Assembly: GCA_022478985.1 (NCBI GenBank)
Contig: JAKSZP010000169.1
Location: 96,438 to 160,437 of the forward strand
DNA from: Massospora cicadina
Taxonomy: Eukaryota; Entomophthoromycota; Entomophthoromycetes; Entomophthorales; Entomophthoraceae
Length of the DNA: 64,000 bases
Direction: 5' to 3'
The notes below the pieces were generated by a model, which was not told the origin of the DNA, did not search any database, and worked only from the letters and a program-made list of their open reading frames with translations. The stretch's first letter is position 1, and each line of letters starts with the position of its first letter. Positions 11,991-24,800 of this stretch are shown here, one piece after another. A program made the translations under genes and the position numbers.

Positions 11991-12137
11991 AGTAATTTTG
12001 GGGATTGTTAGAAACTACCAACGCTTCATCTCTACTTCAGTTGTATTTTTGACCCATTAATTGAGCTACTAAGAAAAGATGCCATGTTTGTATTGACTGA
12101 ACGCTGACAATCCTCCTTTGACACATTTCAGACAGCA

Positions 12138-12640
12138 TTGGTCTGTGCACCAGTGCTGTGCAAACCATATTTTGATAAAGAATTCATTGTTCAGATGTAT
12201 GCATCTCTTTCCACAATAGGGGCAGCTCTAACCCAAAAAGACGATAAAGGGCAGAAGAAACCTGTTGCTTACTACAGTTGTAACCTGAAAAGTTACGAAT
12301 GTAACTATACTATGACTGGGCAGGAGTGCTTAGCGAGGACCTACACATATAAGCAATTTAGGGGGTATTTTTTGGAATATAGTTTAAATCATAACTAATC
12401 GCGCTTAAGTTACGCTGGTACAGAATCTCAGGGAGCCTGAGGGCGTCTAGCCCGCTGGGCTCTCAAACTGCAGGCTTATGACTTTGAAATCCTTCACTGA
12501 CCCAGAGCAAAACATCAAAACATATTGTTTATTGAGATTGCCAACTATTGCCGTTACAGTGGAACTGAGTGATGTAATGTATGCCAAAATGTTCAGCAGT
12601 AGATAAAATGATGAAACGCTGCAAGTTATAAAGTTGCTAA
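12138..12640 (+). pseudogene. RNase H of GY-1
   Basis: It reads PVLCKPYFDKEFIVQMYASLS, where functional copies have a T-D-A-S motif, so the first catalytic aspartate is replaced by Tyr. It then reads IGAALTQKDDKGQKKPVAYYSCNL and TMTGQECLA, as in gypsy RNase H. The ORF closes at 12398 and similarity fades towards 12640. It removes the RNA strand in live elements. Confidence 0.7.
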
Positions 12641-12959
12641 ATAAGATTTGAGCAAATACCTTTCAGTCAAATGGTGAGATGTACAAACATATTGGAGATT
12701 CTAAAAATCTTTCAATGACCCTTGGCATGGAAAAGCATTATTATGAACACACATAAGGCAGTCAGACACATTGGATTGTGAAAGATGTTAAACTTGTTAC
12801 CCTCAGTATTATTGGTTGAGCATGAACTTGACGTGCTTAAGACAATTTCAGGCTTTTACAAGTTCCAAGTAGAAAAGCTGTTCTGCCACAAGACCATGTA
12901 TTTTCTAGTAAACTACATTTTTCCTGGCATACAGTTTCCATTGAAATTGTTGGCCCCTG

Positions 12960-13745
12960 CCGATGGGAGTAAACTGGTATAAATAAATTCTGGTGGCAAT
13001 TGACCACTTGACTAGCTGGGTTGAATCATGGGCAATACGAGATTTAGGGGTGATCATAGTGGCCAAGTTCATCATGGAATATATAATCCAGTGATATGGC
13101 TGTCCTCAATTCATCCAAACTGATAATAAAGTAACTTCAACTACCATATCCTTCCAAAGTTTAATGTGCTGATGGCCATCTGTGGAATTTTGAAGACCTC
13201 ATATCACCCTGAGTCCAATGAGATGATGAGCGATTTAGTGGGCCCTTGGTGAATATACTCTGAAATTGGTAAAAAATCAACCATCAGATTGGAGTTCCCT
13301 CCTTACCACCGCCATCTTTGCCTATAACATTAAATATCATTCTTCTATGGGGAAGAGTTCCTTCCAGTAACTATATGGGCGGCACCCAGCTCTACCTCCA
13401 CTACTCTATGCTTTCATGGAAGATAACGGCATAATGGATCCTCAATGTTACTTGACTACCCTATAGAACATTTTAATCAAGTTGCAAACCAAAGCGTACT
13501 CCTTCAACTTTGCCAAAAAGATAAAGAATCAGGTCATCAATCAGGTACAGCATAGTGGGCTAGTTCTGTTTAAAGATAGTGGCTGTTCTATTTCATAACC
13601 AACATGGGTTTGGCTGGAAGAATCAATTGGCCAGCATCTGTATTGGTCCGTTTGAAATAATCAAGAAAATAGGTGTCAACGGCTATATTATTAAGTACCT
13701 TGCGGGTGGAGAAATCATTCAAGTGCATGCAAAGTTTCTTTGTGC
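12960..13745 (+). pseudogene. integrase of GY-1
   Basis: Broken integrase: VAIDHLTSWVES (first catalytic Asp, about 12995), FIQTDNK (second Asp region, about 13110), then TTAIFAYNIKYHSSMGKSSF (about 13305) and LYGRHPALPPLLYAF (about 13375), the usual core tail, and a C-terminal SICIGPFEIIKKIGVNGYII segment (about 13640). It lies just before the purine run and the 3' LTR, as expected. Several stops are present. The zinc-binding N-terminus was not clearly seen. Confidence 0.72.
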
Positions 13746-13848
13746 TTATAAGCAATAGGAGACTATTGTCTAGTCAAGTGGGGGATTCTTGGAAAATTGA
13801 TATGAGTGGACGATAACCCAAAAATAGATGTGGAAGATTGGGTGATAT

Positions 13849-15794
13849 AATGAATTTATTACACTACATGCCGACCAGGGGACAGACATTACCAAATTGC
13901 AGAAAAGTGACAAAACAAAAAACCTGAACTAGCTAAATTCTCAGACCAAAATATAATGACCGTTCAAAGAATGGGAGAAACATAACATGATACCAACCTA
14001 CCAGGCGGGACAGCTCTGAGGCGCTCATCCTACCATGGCGGAAGGGAAGGGGGATTGGGGGGCTCATTCTCAGTCTCATTTGCCTCTTTGGCGAGAGAAG
14101 GAGCCAATGAGGGAGCAAAGGGGTGGGGTAATCAGCGACATGAGTAATGAGGTCAGTAACAAGCGGCTGCTTGAGGAATTGGTCATACAACAGTAAGTCG
14201 CCGATTTACTTGGCAAGGGTGGCCTCCACCTTAATGCGGAGGGCAAGGAGCTGGGACAGTGAAGCCATGGAGGCTTGAGTAACTTGAGAGTTGGCCTGTG
14301 AGATGTAAACCACTTTCTGGATGGCATCCTTAGCGCGCTGGTGGGCAATTTCAAAGGTCTGTTTGTGTGATATGGATTTGGATGGCCTGAGGATGTGGGG
14401 TGGGAGTTTCATGGCTAGTGCTGCTACTGATGACTCAGCCAGTTAATGGATAGTGGTAACTTCAGGGTGGGTGACTGCTGCAACAGCGAGATGGTGGTCT
14501 GAGCAGAACTCCATGGCGTCCGGTTGGGGGAATAATATCAATGGGTGACCAGTTTGGGTGTCTGACTCTGGATAAATTCATAGTATGTGGGTTGCGAGGC
14601 CTCTATAAAATTACTCATCTCATCAGTTTCAGCCAATGAGGACCATGGGTTCAAATCAAGCTCAAGATTTGGGTCAGCAAGTAAAAGTGGTGTGGCTGGT
14701 GATTGCAGAAGAATGTGGGAACCCGCATTAGTCCAAACCAATCCCTGATTGGATGAGGCGCATGTGGCACTGGCCTGAGGGAGGGGCCGATTGGCTGCAG
14801 CAGGCACTGAGGTGGCAGCAGGCTTTGGGGAGGGGGTAGGATTGTACCCCATGTCAGAAAAGTAGTGGGGTGTGAGGAAAATTGGGGCCTTGTGATGACC
14901 ATGCTGGTTCTGAGGAAGTCATGAGGGAGGGGCATTTGCGCTTTAAGTGATCTAACTGAAAGCAGGAAGAACATATTGCCCTTTGGCCCTCTACATGGGC
15001 CCAGAATGGGTGGTCGTGGGCAGAAGGTACAATATCATGGGGTGGAAGTGACAAAGCAATTTTAAAATTATTAGGGCTGATTGTGGCAAATGCCCGAGGC
15101 CCAGCTAGGGGAGAGGCCCCATTGGGGACCACGAACTGAATGATGGGGTTGGAGCCATACGCGGAGAATCCATCCATTAACTCCTGATGGAGTACTGTGG
15201 GGGGAGGTAAGTGGCCAACCCCACGAACTGAACCACCATAGTGGTGTCAGTGGGGATCCAGGTGAATGTTGTTTGTATAGGGGTGCCCTTGATGACCAAG
15301 GGCACAGTAGCCAAAGTGGCGGCATTGGCTTCGCAGGTGAAGCTGAGGTCAAAATACCCCTTAAAGGGGCGGAAGTTGATGAAACCAGCCGGCTACATCA
15401 CCACCTGGGCCAGGTCAATAATTGCATGTTCCTCATATGGGAACAATCTACCATACTCAACCTGAAGGCCAAAATGGAGCTTGGAGCAGGGGATAATGAA
15501 CGGGCTGCGAGGCACTGCCTGGGTTCATGCCAAGTGATGGTAAGATCCTTGGGTGGACTAAACCGACCCAAGGACTTATTAGGACTGGATGATCCAGACC
15601 AAGCGCGTTTTCCCACCAGACAAAAAGGCTAGGCAGAATTTCGCCGCTGCCCCACACTGGAGCAGCCATTGCGAATCCAAAGTCATTGAGGAGTGAATGG
15701 CCATGGTTGGCATTCAATCACTAATTGTTTTACTTACTTTTCTGTTTTTCTGGTAAAATTGCTCAAAAGTAACTTCAAGCGGAAAGAAAACTTC
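13849..15794 (-). mobile_element. O1-b: diverged ORF1-only element inside the GY-1 LTR
   Basis: This 1.95-kb insertion has a 14-bp target duplication: AGATTGGGTGATAT at 13835-13848 and AGATTGGGAGATAT at 15795-15808. It shares the O1 protein and ends with the shared tail (GTCTGTCCCCTGGTCGGCAT... then AATAAAT on the minus strand), but is clearly diverged from O1-a and O1-f. The 5' hairpin at 15761-15780 keeps pairing in the RNA sense only through two G-U wobbles. No pol is present. Confidence 0.85.
14020..15640 (-). pseudogene. gag-like ORF1 protein of O1-b (broken)
   Basis: On the minus strand the frames give FINFRPFKGYFDLSFTCEA (about 15385-15330), MDGFSAYGSNPIIQFVVPNG (15177-15115), HPFWAHVEGQRAICSSCFQL running into HLKRKCP (about 15020-14930), which is an intact CCHC knuckle (C-x2-C-x4-H-x4-C), then a Pro/Ala-rich linker (14850-14550) and a C-terminal helical region (14410-14080). 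The order matches O1-a and O1-f and the LINE ORF1. Frameshifts separate the pieces. Confidence 0.75.
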
Positions 15795-16331
15795 AGATTG
15801 GGAGATATTGGCCATTTTGATTGACAAATAATATTAGCGAGATCTACTAAAATAAGGCAAAAGGGAAATAATGAACTCTGGACAGATAATTATAGGATCA
15901 CCTTTAAATAAAGTAATGTCAATTTACAACAAATATTTAGTAGATCGCCTCAAATTAAGGCAATAGCAAATCTAAGGGTATTAGAAACTTCTAAAGCCTA
16001 TCAGTTATGATGACGAGCCAAAAGAATACTGAAGAAAAAATATTTTTAAGCAACAAGGGTTGGTATCAGCTGAAGTCACAATATAAAAGCACAATGAGAA
16101 GACTAGAAGGGTGATTTTTTAATTAGTAGGAATAGGGAGCGAGCAGAAGGATCTGCTATGTGTATTATAACAAATAAGGCTGTGTTGCTGAAGCTAATGC
16201 TTCATATTTATTAAATCTACAAAGGTTATTTTGAGAACAGGCAATCTCCATACTGTCTATCCATTGCTCAGTGGGCTTGACCCTGCATAACTCTTCTGGC
16301 ATATACCACTTATATCGCCATTTTTATAAAA

Positions 16332-16900
16332 CCTATTTATGAATGATGATTTTAAACGTGAAATATGAGAGGGTGCAGCTTTGTTCCAAATTGTAAAAGT
16401 TTTTATAGCAAATTGATGAATTATTCAAATAGATCTAATTATTTCTCATGAATTCTTCTTGATTAGTTGATTATCGCAGCAAGGTTTTCATGACTTCATT
16501 CCAACGTGTTGACCAATATAATTCAGCTTCAGAGTAAATTGAGTAAGTCAGGGATATAATCACAATCTATTATAGTTTCTAAAAAAAAAACCCTACCCTA
16601 TTCATTTAATACTGAGGTAAAGTCGTCATGAATTTGGGAATATTTTTAAGTAAATATATCTTACCTGAGATTGTAGTGAGACATGAAGTCCCGCTGAGGC
16701 TCCTAGACTGGACTTACTTTCTGAAACCCCTTTTATCATCCTGAGCAATAGAAAATTGGTAAGTGGGGCAGAGAGGAAAGATTAATAGAGTAAGAGAGTA
16801 ACTTAATGCTCATCGCTTATGTGAGAAAAGTTGCTGAGATGCAAAAGGGGAGCCAAAGGTGGCCTTAGGTCCTTCTTTTACTCCTAAAGGGTAAAAATCA
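16332..16900. other. unassigned, possibly 3' end of GY-2
   Basis: AT-rich sequence between GY-1 and the decayed GY-2 integrase. Nothing coding is recognisable. It could hold the 3' LTR of GY-2, but I found no second copy to prove it. Confidence 0.35.
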
Positions 16901-17399
16901 CAATCTATATTGATGTGTTGGGCATCAAAATAAGTCATTTTTTAGGATTATGATACATTCTTCACCTAAAGCATGGGTAAGGTGTAATCCTTGTGCCTCT
17001 CAGGGAGTGTGATGTCGAGAAGAACTACAAGTTAATGAGGGGACGGGTAGCCTCAGGGTAATATATATGGAAGTTTTCACCAGTTTATTTCAAATTAAGT
17101 AGCCATTAGCGCTCAAACAGATGTTCCATTAGGAAGAGAAGCCTTTCCAAGCTACTATAAACTAGATTTAATATTGTGACATTATTGTTACCAAGATCAT
17201 CTCTACCTTTTACTAATTGAGATTGTCAACATGATAGTCCAGGGAAAGCAGGATTGGATCCTTTGAGATAGAATAAATGAGACACATCAAATATATTGTT
17301 TTTTGTAGTAGGGGAGCATAATCAGTAAGGTGCTATTTCCCTAGTACTTTCACACCTCTTATGGGCCAGAGCACGTGCACGCTAACTTCATTAAAAGGA

Positions 17400-18300
17400 C
17401 ATTCATGTTCATATGAAAGAGTCCAACATAGTTGGGGATTCGTCCTTGAGTTCACGGGAAGGGTAGTGCTTTCATTCCCAAACATCTTGACGTCTTCCAC
17501 TGCTCTATCCATGTGGGCTCATATAGATTTCTGGGTTTTGTATAGGTGGTTTAGGCTTTCCACTGCCACTGGTGAAACGGAAGTAAGATGCATGGAAGCC
17601 GTCTAGAGGGGTTTTATCCCATATCAGCTATAAATGGGTAAAAGCCAGTGAAGAAAGGGAGCTTCATACACAGGCTGTGATTATAAGACATTTTATAATA
17701 TATTTTTAATGGTTGAGGAATACCTTCTGAGATATTTATCCATGGTTTGACTCACCCTATAAAAATAAATTTTTGATTTGGTTTGATTAACAGTTGACAG
17801 AAATAATTAGTATCAAGGAAGTCAACAAGGTAGCTCCAGAATCTGGCGGTAAATTTAGACACAAGGTCACTTATTATATCCTGGAAAGACCAAACATTTA
17901 TAATAGATTCGTCATCAATATGAAATATTTTATTCAGAATTGACTGTTGCTTTAAATAGAAAAAAGAGCGCAAGGTTAGTAAAAATTGGTTAATGTCCAC
18001 TATAATTACATCATACCCAATAGAGGAAGAGAAATAACAAGTAAATCGATATACTGAGTTCCAGAGGCTCACAGTTAGCTGAAATGGGATCAAGATGTCT
18101 ATCTCTCCTAATCTGTCTAAATTGAATAGAGAACACTACACAACTAAGAGATCCTTGTAAATCTCTTTAGAGGGTATTGTCCAGTTGTAGGTTCATCTAA
18201 CTATTTACCACACTTCTTTGATCCAGGGTTTATTACAGTTGGAAGTTCATGAACTCTTAAAGCATATGGTCTCATATGGAGAGTGAGACCAAAGATATTC
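17400..18300 (-). pseudogene. integrase of GY-2
   Basis: ORF 18093-17752 reads GYDVIIVDINQFLL, then DIISDLVSKFTARFWSYLVD and LDTNY. This is the gypsy integrase core around the second catalytic Asp (family form S-D-R/L-x-S-K-F-T-x-x-F-W). Downstream, across frames (17740-17450), come a YLRRYSS segment and GFYPFIADMG-like and IEQWKTSRCLGMKAL-like pieces. These match the part after the third acidic residue in integrases of the GFSPF-IANYG type. Stops occur throughout. Confidence 0.65.
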
Positions 18301-18529
18301 CATAATTAGATTACTATATCCTTAAGGGAATAGTATGTTAACTTATAAAATGTTGTTTTTCAGCTCTTCATTACTCTGATTTCCTCTTGATAGACTAGCT
18401 GGTTGACCAGGACTTAGTCAATAAAGGGCGGGTCTGGGGGGTTGAGCTTGAAAATGAACCAAGAAGATCTAGATCATATATTGAGAGAAAGCGATAACAG
18501 TTGTGAAATTGTGATAGACATTTATGCTA

Positions 18530-18800
18530 AGATTTTAAAAATTCCGTCTTAGCATGTCTGGCATTAAACTAAGGATTTTTTCACAAACTCAAACCAAAAG
18601 TTAAAGATAAAAAGGTCGCAATAGGCGTGGGTTTTGCATTTAAAATTTTTCTCAGTTTACCTTAATACATAAGTGACTAATGGTCAGTCCATATTATGAT
18701 ATCATGCTGCGCTTTATGAATAAGGTTTATCCATTAAACGATGCCCCAAACACAAACATCAGTTCATTGAAATAAATCTCTCATGTTTGTATAGAAGATA
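18530..18800 (-). pseudogene. RNase H end of GY-2
   Basis: The minus strand reads HDIIIWTDH followed by SLMY (about 18700), then KLRKILNAKPTPIATFLSLT and LNARHAKTEF. This is the degraded counterpart of the W-T-D-H-K-S-L-x-Y-F and L-N-x-R-x-A-R-W boxes that close gypsy RNase H domains. It has in-frame stops and is directly upstream of the integrase in the expected order. Confidence 0.55.
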
Positions 18801-20001
18801 ACGAGCTTGTGGGAAAAGGAAGCAAAGGGATGCGCAACCTTAAGATTCTCTTGTAGAAACACTGCTCCTACAACAATCAAATATATGTTACAATCATAAA
18901 AATGGACTGAAGATATATAATACTTGAAACCTGAGCTAAAGAAAGGCCTTTTTAACGGACTCTGCTTCTGGATTTTTCTGTTTACTTAAATAGGTTTTTC
19001 TTTCCAATCAGTAGTTTAAGTGTGCTATTGATTGACGAAGAGCGTGGGAAAACTTCATAAAAATACTCATTCTTAGAAAGCACCTAGAATTACTGCTTAA
19101 TTAAAGTGGGTCAAAACTGGAAGGCCTACAGTTTTTAGGAGAGAATATACAGCCATCCTTGGAACCAGGTTCTTCAAGAAGGTTTCCTACTCGCAAACTA
19201 AATATATTTGGAAGGTTTAATAAAATTTAGCTTTATGAAAGTCAACCATCACTGCATATGTAGATTGTATGTGCTTTTCTTGGGTGGGCAAATGGATCAT
19301 TTTGTTATCATTTTAAGCGATGGCGAATGTTCAGTAGAGATCACCTGAGGCATCATTGAAGATATGTTAGGAGTAACCTATGCACCTTTTAATCTAAAAT
19401 AAGAATTACTCTGAACTGCTAGATCACACAATTTATATGGATTGCTTCGATCCACTCATGTCTTTTCTTGAATATTACTTGAAATATTATGTTCTCCATT
19501 TTCAGATTAGAGAAACCGCGGCTTTGAGATTTCATAAGCAGCATTTTCTTCAGGATCAGGAGGTAAGGATCAGGAACAGTTACATTATATACTTGCTCAT
19601 AATTATCAAAGAACTGCTTGATCCATCTGAGCTTCTGAGTAAAGATGATGGTGAAGAAATTTGGGTGATCTTTATAGATAATTCATCTTTTTCTAACATG
19701 TCACTATACAAAATCCCTTGATCTTTGTTCTCCTCCTCAGTGTAAGGTTATAATGAGAAGTTAATTTTGACTAGGTGCACCATCAATTGAAAGACCAATT
19801 TATTTTTTGAGTGTGTTTGGGGGCTGATAGTCATGCTCATGGTAAAACAATCTTTTTATGGTGCGAAAGGTAGGGATTCAAGCAGAAAGTATTTGGAGGA
19901 AAGTGTGGAAAGTGATATTTAAAGAGAGGCTTCAGGCAAATATTGTTTATTAGGAACTACCCACTGAGAAAATTATTAATAAAGGAGAGGGAAAAGAAGT
20001 C

Positions 20002-21872
20002 ATTTTATTTTCTAATCACTTATTCAATAAAATATGAAAAATTTAAGATGTTTTTACACTCAACCAACTTTTTTCCCATGCAGCTTTGAGCCTATGTTAA
20101 CGCAATTAACACCAACTGCCCACATGTGTTTTGGCTGTGTGCAACCTCCTTGAATTTATCAGACACCACTAAAATGTGCACAGGCTGGCCCAGCTAGCCT
20201 CCAAACGCTTTCAGTTGCAACATACTGCCATAAACCTAGACCATCATCTTGCAAGCTCTCAGGCGTTGCTTTAAAACACCATTGTGCTTTCTCAGAGCAA
20301 CCTTCATCTTGGCATTTGGGTTAAGTATTGCAATCTCTTCCTCTATGCGAGCGCAGCCATCATTAAGATGATCATAGTGGTGTATAAGCCTGTCAGATAT
20401 ACAGACTTAAGCTCTTTCAAGGGTACTTTGATCAGTGCTTTTCTTGTGAAGCCCACACCATGGCGGCAGAACATCTTTCATTAGTCTATAAAAATACACT
20501 TATCCTGACCATCTAACTTGGCTGTCATATGAGGCCACACTTGTGGTCCAGTTTGCTAGATTACCATTTCCTCTCCAACAAACGCCTAAGCCATGAAATC
20601 ACAGAGGGTTTGGCTGCTACGGCACTGACTCTGTGGTACAATTCATGTATCCCAACAATGCTGATCATCTCACAAGGCTCACGTTTTTGCAACGAACCAC
20701 TCCTTCCATTGCAACTCTCAAATTTTGATAACCCTAGTTCTGTTTTTAGAACCACCCCTTATCATCCCTTATGGCACGCGCTAAAAAAGCTGCCCCATCT
20801 AATCCTTGTGTTTAAAACTTGACCTACCTGAAGAAAAAGTGCCAGCAAAATATGCTGAAGCTGCTTCCGACTCTCTTCCCTCTAGCATCATCTCTATTAC
20901 TGACTTGTCAAAAATTTTCTTATGTGGATTAATCCTCCTTCCCCACCTTCATCAGCCATGGGTGCTTCTCCTATGGTGCTGCCAATTGGAGTTTGTCTGC
21001 CAAAACTATATTCTGAGAAGATTGAAGAAAAATGTGCAGCGGATTACAATGGTTAATTGTGTGCAGCCAATAAGCTCCTGTCACCCCATAAACTTTTGTC
21101 GCTGGCCCTGAACTAACCAAAATGAATCTTTTTGAGATATTAAATAGTTTAAATATCAATAACATCTTTATGGAATCCATTCTGACTTTGCCTGGCCTAA
21201 ATTTAAGCAACTCCATAATTTGAATCCTCGATTCTTGTTCCACATCTCCAATTGGTGTCTTTATGGTAAAGTACACATGAAAAGGCTTTTATAGCATCTG
21301 CTTCCCCCACCAACTCCCTCGTCCAAGGAGCCATCCATATTTCTGAGCATTTTTGATGGTATTTTCTTAACTGATTTCCCCAGCGATTTACTGAAGATGC
21401 TAAATATGATATTGTTGAACTCATGGTTGCTGCAGGCTTTTTCTGCGTTAATGTGGTGAGACCTTGATTTTTAATCCCAACTATCTTAAGACTCACTTGT
21501 GCTTCAAGTTATTTGCTTGTGCGCCTGAGCTCATTAATTTTGCTGAGCATCAGTTTTTCAATATGTCAAGGTAATGCACACTGTTGGCCTCACCAACGAG
21601 AGAAATCCTAACCCATCTCCTAATGCTCATGCCGCTGACGCTCCATACCTATTTTGTCCACCTTTGCCTTCCACCTGAAGAGCCTGGTGCATGATATTTT
21701 ACCACTGACCCATCTTCTCTTCTAATATGGATGCTTAAGCTTAACGCCATGGCACAATTTCAAAACTTTTTCATTACAATGATAAACCTTTGTTTAGAAC
21801 ATAGCAAATTGAGATGAATGGATGTCTGCACCCAATTAGGTGTATCCTACTAGTACTAATAAACAATGATGT
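20002..21872 (+). mobile_element. O1-c: ORF1-only element, second subfamily
   Basis: A plus-strand 1.87-kb insertion with a likely target duplication AAAAGAAGTC at 19992-20001 and 21873-21882. The broken protein reads LHLGIWVKYCNLFLYASAAI and SSFKGTLISAFL (20300-20430), matching LRVDYGRLFPYA and FRPFKGYFDVGF in O1-a and O1-f. A C-terminal segment lies at about 21480-21720. Its 3' end (GATAAACCTTTGTTTAGAAC, then CTAGTACTAATAAA) resembles O1-e and O1-d rather than the LINE tail, so it is a different subfamily. Confidence 0.65.
20240..21720 (+). pseudogene. gag-like ORF1 protein of O1-c (broken)
   Basis: Open pieces are at 20284-20484, 20529-20822 and 20806-21111, separated by frame changes. 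The N-terminal segment aligns with the other O1 proteins (motifs in the element entry). The zinc knuckle position is too damaged to state. The C-terminal part reads MPLTLHTYFV near 21630, equivalent to the ADASTPWLSALIW block of O1-f. No function beyond ORF1/gag-like can be given. Confidence 0.55.
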
Positions 21873-24800
21873 AAAAGAAGTCTAAATTAAATTTACATTA
21901 TGCCATCATCACAATACACACTAATAATCACAGGGTATGATAAATTCTTCACGTCATAAAAGTGGTTGCAGAAGCAGAAATCATGGACACTGAGCTGTAC
22001 TCAACGCCATACAATGTGACAGACTAAAGTCTAAGAAGAAGACTATGTATTTGAAGGGTATCTATGGTTCCAGGTCCAAGGATTGCGCTCATTTTTAATC
22101 CATATACATGTAGGCTGCTTTTGTTTCCAGGAGAACCTGGACAGTCACCTCATGTGATTCAGGGTGGAAAGTAATGGGTAACAGAAAGTACGCATGGTCT
22201 TCATTAGTTGGATCAAGAAGGAGAGTGCAGCGGAAGTGTAAGTAGGGGCCAGAATTATAAGTAAGTCAATAGTAACTGGTGGGTTTATGTAGCTTTTCTC
22301 TAACTAACAGCTAGCAATTTTCATGGCAATATCTAGTAAGCCGCGGATTGAGCTTCCAGTCTGGATGGCTTGACCCAAAAACAAGCCGGAATATTAGATA
22401 TAGTCAACCAATGATCTTTGTTTTATTAGAGAGGAGAAAACCTTTGATTAACCACAAAAAGATTACTAATACCCCTAAGCAGCCACGCAATGGTGGCTGT
22501 TGGTTTAGAAGTTTTATGTAAAGCTGCCCTTTTTGGTGAAGACAGCATTGTGGGAAATTTTATAACAAGGGTAGGTAATTTTATAACTACTCATAACTTA
22601 GCAAACTGATGAGGAATACCTAAAAGGCAAGGAAAGATTGTAGATGACTTGAGGCATCTAGAATAGGGGCTAATGCCATGTAGACCCTATACCTTTACCC
22701 TTACAAAATCAGGTAAGCAAGAGCGTGGCTATGATCACCTTTGGATCCCAGTCTTTACTTAGAACAGGGAACATGACATTTTAATGAGTATCATGACTTA
22801 AATTTTTAAAATAGAAAGCAATAATAGGATTTCTTTAGGGTATTTGTATATTAAAAAAAGAAAATGAACCAAAAGAATAGCCTGTCAAGTCTGTTGTTAA
22901 AAACCCGTATACTTGGGGAATAGAAGGGTGTCAATAGAATTTCAGGAATCATTTTACTCCAATTTCAGTGGATTGACACACAAGTGTTTTTTTATTTTTC
23001 TCAGATCTGATCATACTAACATGATTGCTATCAAAAATCTTTTGATTTTTGCACCGTAATTCCACCTTATGAGGAAATACAAATTTAGTCTAATAGCTTG
23101 CGGGTTGCTTTCACAGATGGGGAAGGTGGGAGGTCCCATTTCAAAAAAAGGTTTGGCACACCTGAAATATTTGAGGATGGGCTTGACTTTGCTTTTGCCA
23201 GGGTTATGAGCTGAGAGAGGTTCTGCAATTATGTCTAATCCAAACAATTTGACTCTATATGATATTAATTTCTGCCATAGGAAGGGTCTTGACTGATAAT
23301 AATAAATTATGATATGAGCAAACGTGACGCCTTATCTGTTGGCAATGACCTCTGGCCATCAATACTTTCTGACACACCTCTTGGATTCTCTTCACCATAT
23401 TCTTGGTGGTGGGAAGGGTACTAAAGGGGAAATGTCAGGGGGTAGGCTTTCACTCATTTATCATCCACAACATGGGCTAACCCTCCCTGGTTAGTTAGAT
23501 AAAATTTTAGCCTTATTTTTCCACTTCTTGGCTCTGAAGGGATACTCTTTCCAGTTAAGATGAGGATGGTGCTCCACAGGTTTTACAATATTTTTTACAC
23601 TTTGTACAGGGAGCACCACCACTAAGGTTTTTCATGAGAGAAAATTCTTATGCGCCTTAGGCAACTGATGTCCTGGAAGGTATCAAGCTCCTATGGAGGA
23701 CGGGGAGCTTTGGGGGTGTGACGTGCGGAAGGCCCCACCAACTCGTGGCAATGGGAATAGTCTCTGGCACTTACTAAGATATTCTCATATAAAGGGGATC
23801 ATTTCCAGGCAAACGTTCTTAACTGAAAGGCGAGTTTTTTCATGATGCCAAAATTCAAAGAACCTTGGCCTCCTCAGATTCCTAAATAAAGATTGTCTCT
23901 GGCGCAGTAGGTGCTTTCTTCTTGAAAAAATCAACTAGTATTCGTGGAAGACAGGATGCTGTCTACAATGATCTTGGAGAGTCAACTGTAAAACCCCATT
24001 CCCATATTTTTATTCACTATATGGAGTACAGACTATATACTGGAAAGCTTTCTGAAGGGAACCTTCATCTGCAGGTGCTATCTATCCAAAATGACTTATG
24101 AACCCACCTTAAAACCTTGGAAAGAAGATGCTTGTAACCTTCAAATCGCTTGTAGTCTTAAATCGCATTTGTCAAGTGTTAAAGATCAAGGGATTGGATG
24201 CTCTGACATGATGCAAATGTTCTGCAGCAGGAAATCCAGATCAAAGGAAGGGTCCATTTATAGAATGAGGGATTGTACCCTAGGGTGGCTACTAGGGGTA
24301 AAGCCAGTAGACAAGTGGGTGGGTCATCATATGCTAACTGTGACAAGAGAAGGTCAGAGGACCATATATCTGACCAGAAGAGGAACATTAGAGAAGATAA
24401 AATTTAAATACTGGTTGAACATCTCCATATGCCCACAATTTGTGTATGTATGTGGCGTAACGGATAGGCTTATATCTCAAGACGTCTAGTTGTGAGTTAC
24501 AAAAATGAATGGTAAACTGGGCCCCAGTTCACTCAACACCACCTGAGATAGGACATAAAATTAAGAAGCGGTGAATGAAAAACTTAGATTTTTTCACTGA
24601 GGAATTTGCTGAGTGACACGGGATAAAAATTGCAAACTTAATTTAAGATCCAAGACCACTTTGATTGTGTGAAACCTATTAAAGCTGAGGGAGCAAACAA
24701 ATAATGTTAATTGATAACATACCCACCTGCCTTCTTCCTGCTGCAGAAGATGGAGTAGACCATTCTTACCTGACCTATCTGATTATTACTGAGCAAATGA

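Larger units (their letters stand above)
2476..16331 (+). mobile_element. GY-1: Ty3/gypsy retrotransposon, with two nested insertions
   Basis: Two related LTRs in direct orientation (2476-3018, and 13786-16331 after removing O1-b) bracket gag, protease, reverse transcriptase, RNase H and integrase remnants, all on the plus strand and in Ty3/gypsy order. A primer-binding site follows the left LTR at 3020. A purine run (AAGTGGGGGA, near 13776-13785) precedes the right LTR. LINE L1-a (5365-10645) sits between protease and reverse transcriptase, and O1-b (13849-15794) sits inside the 3' LTR. Coding parts are full of stops and frameshifts, so this is an old, dead element. I could not find a clean 5-bp target duplication. 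Confidence 0.85.
13786..16331 (+). repeat. 3' LTR of GY-1, split by O1-b
   Basis: The LTR is in two pieces, 13786-13848 and 15809-16331. Rejoined across the O1-b target duplication it aligns with the 5' LTR from its first bases (ATATGAGTGGACGATAA) to the end (TATATCGCCATTTTTATAAA). The right boundary is approximate because the terminal CA is mutated. Confidence 0.75.
16900..19760 (-). mobile_element. GY-2: decayed gypsy pol fragment
   Basis: The minus strand carries, from right to left, a weak reverse transcriptase region (about 19.7-19.0 kb), RNase H (18.8-18.5 kb) and integrase (18.3-17.4 kb). The motifs differ from GY-1, GY-3 and GY-5, so this is a separate gypsy lineage. LTR ends could not be fixed. 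A primer-site-like sequence on the minus strand at 24541-24521 might mark its 5' end, in which case O1-c lies inside it. That is a guess. Confidence 0.55.

Noticed and set aside
23605..23620. Primer-site-like GTACAGGGAGCACCA on the minus strand
   Set aside because: It matches the shared motif poorly beyond the first bases and no LTR or gag lies beside it.
24091..24489. A 132-codon open frame as a host gene
   Set aside because: No recognisable motif, no upstream or downstream exons I could support, and it lies among decayed elements. Frames of this length occur by chance.
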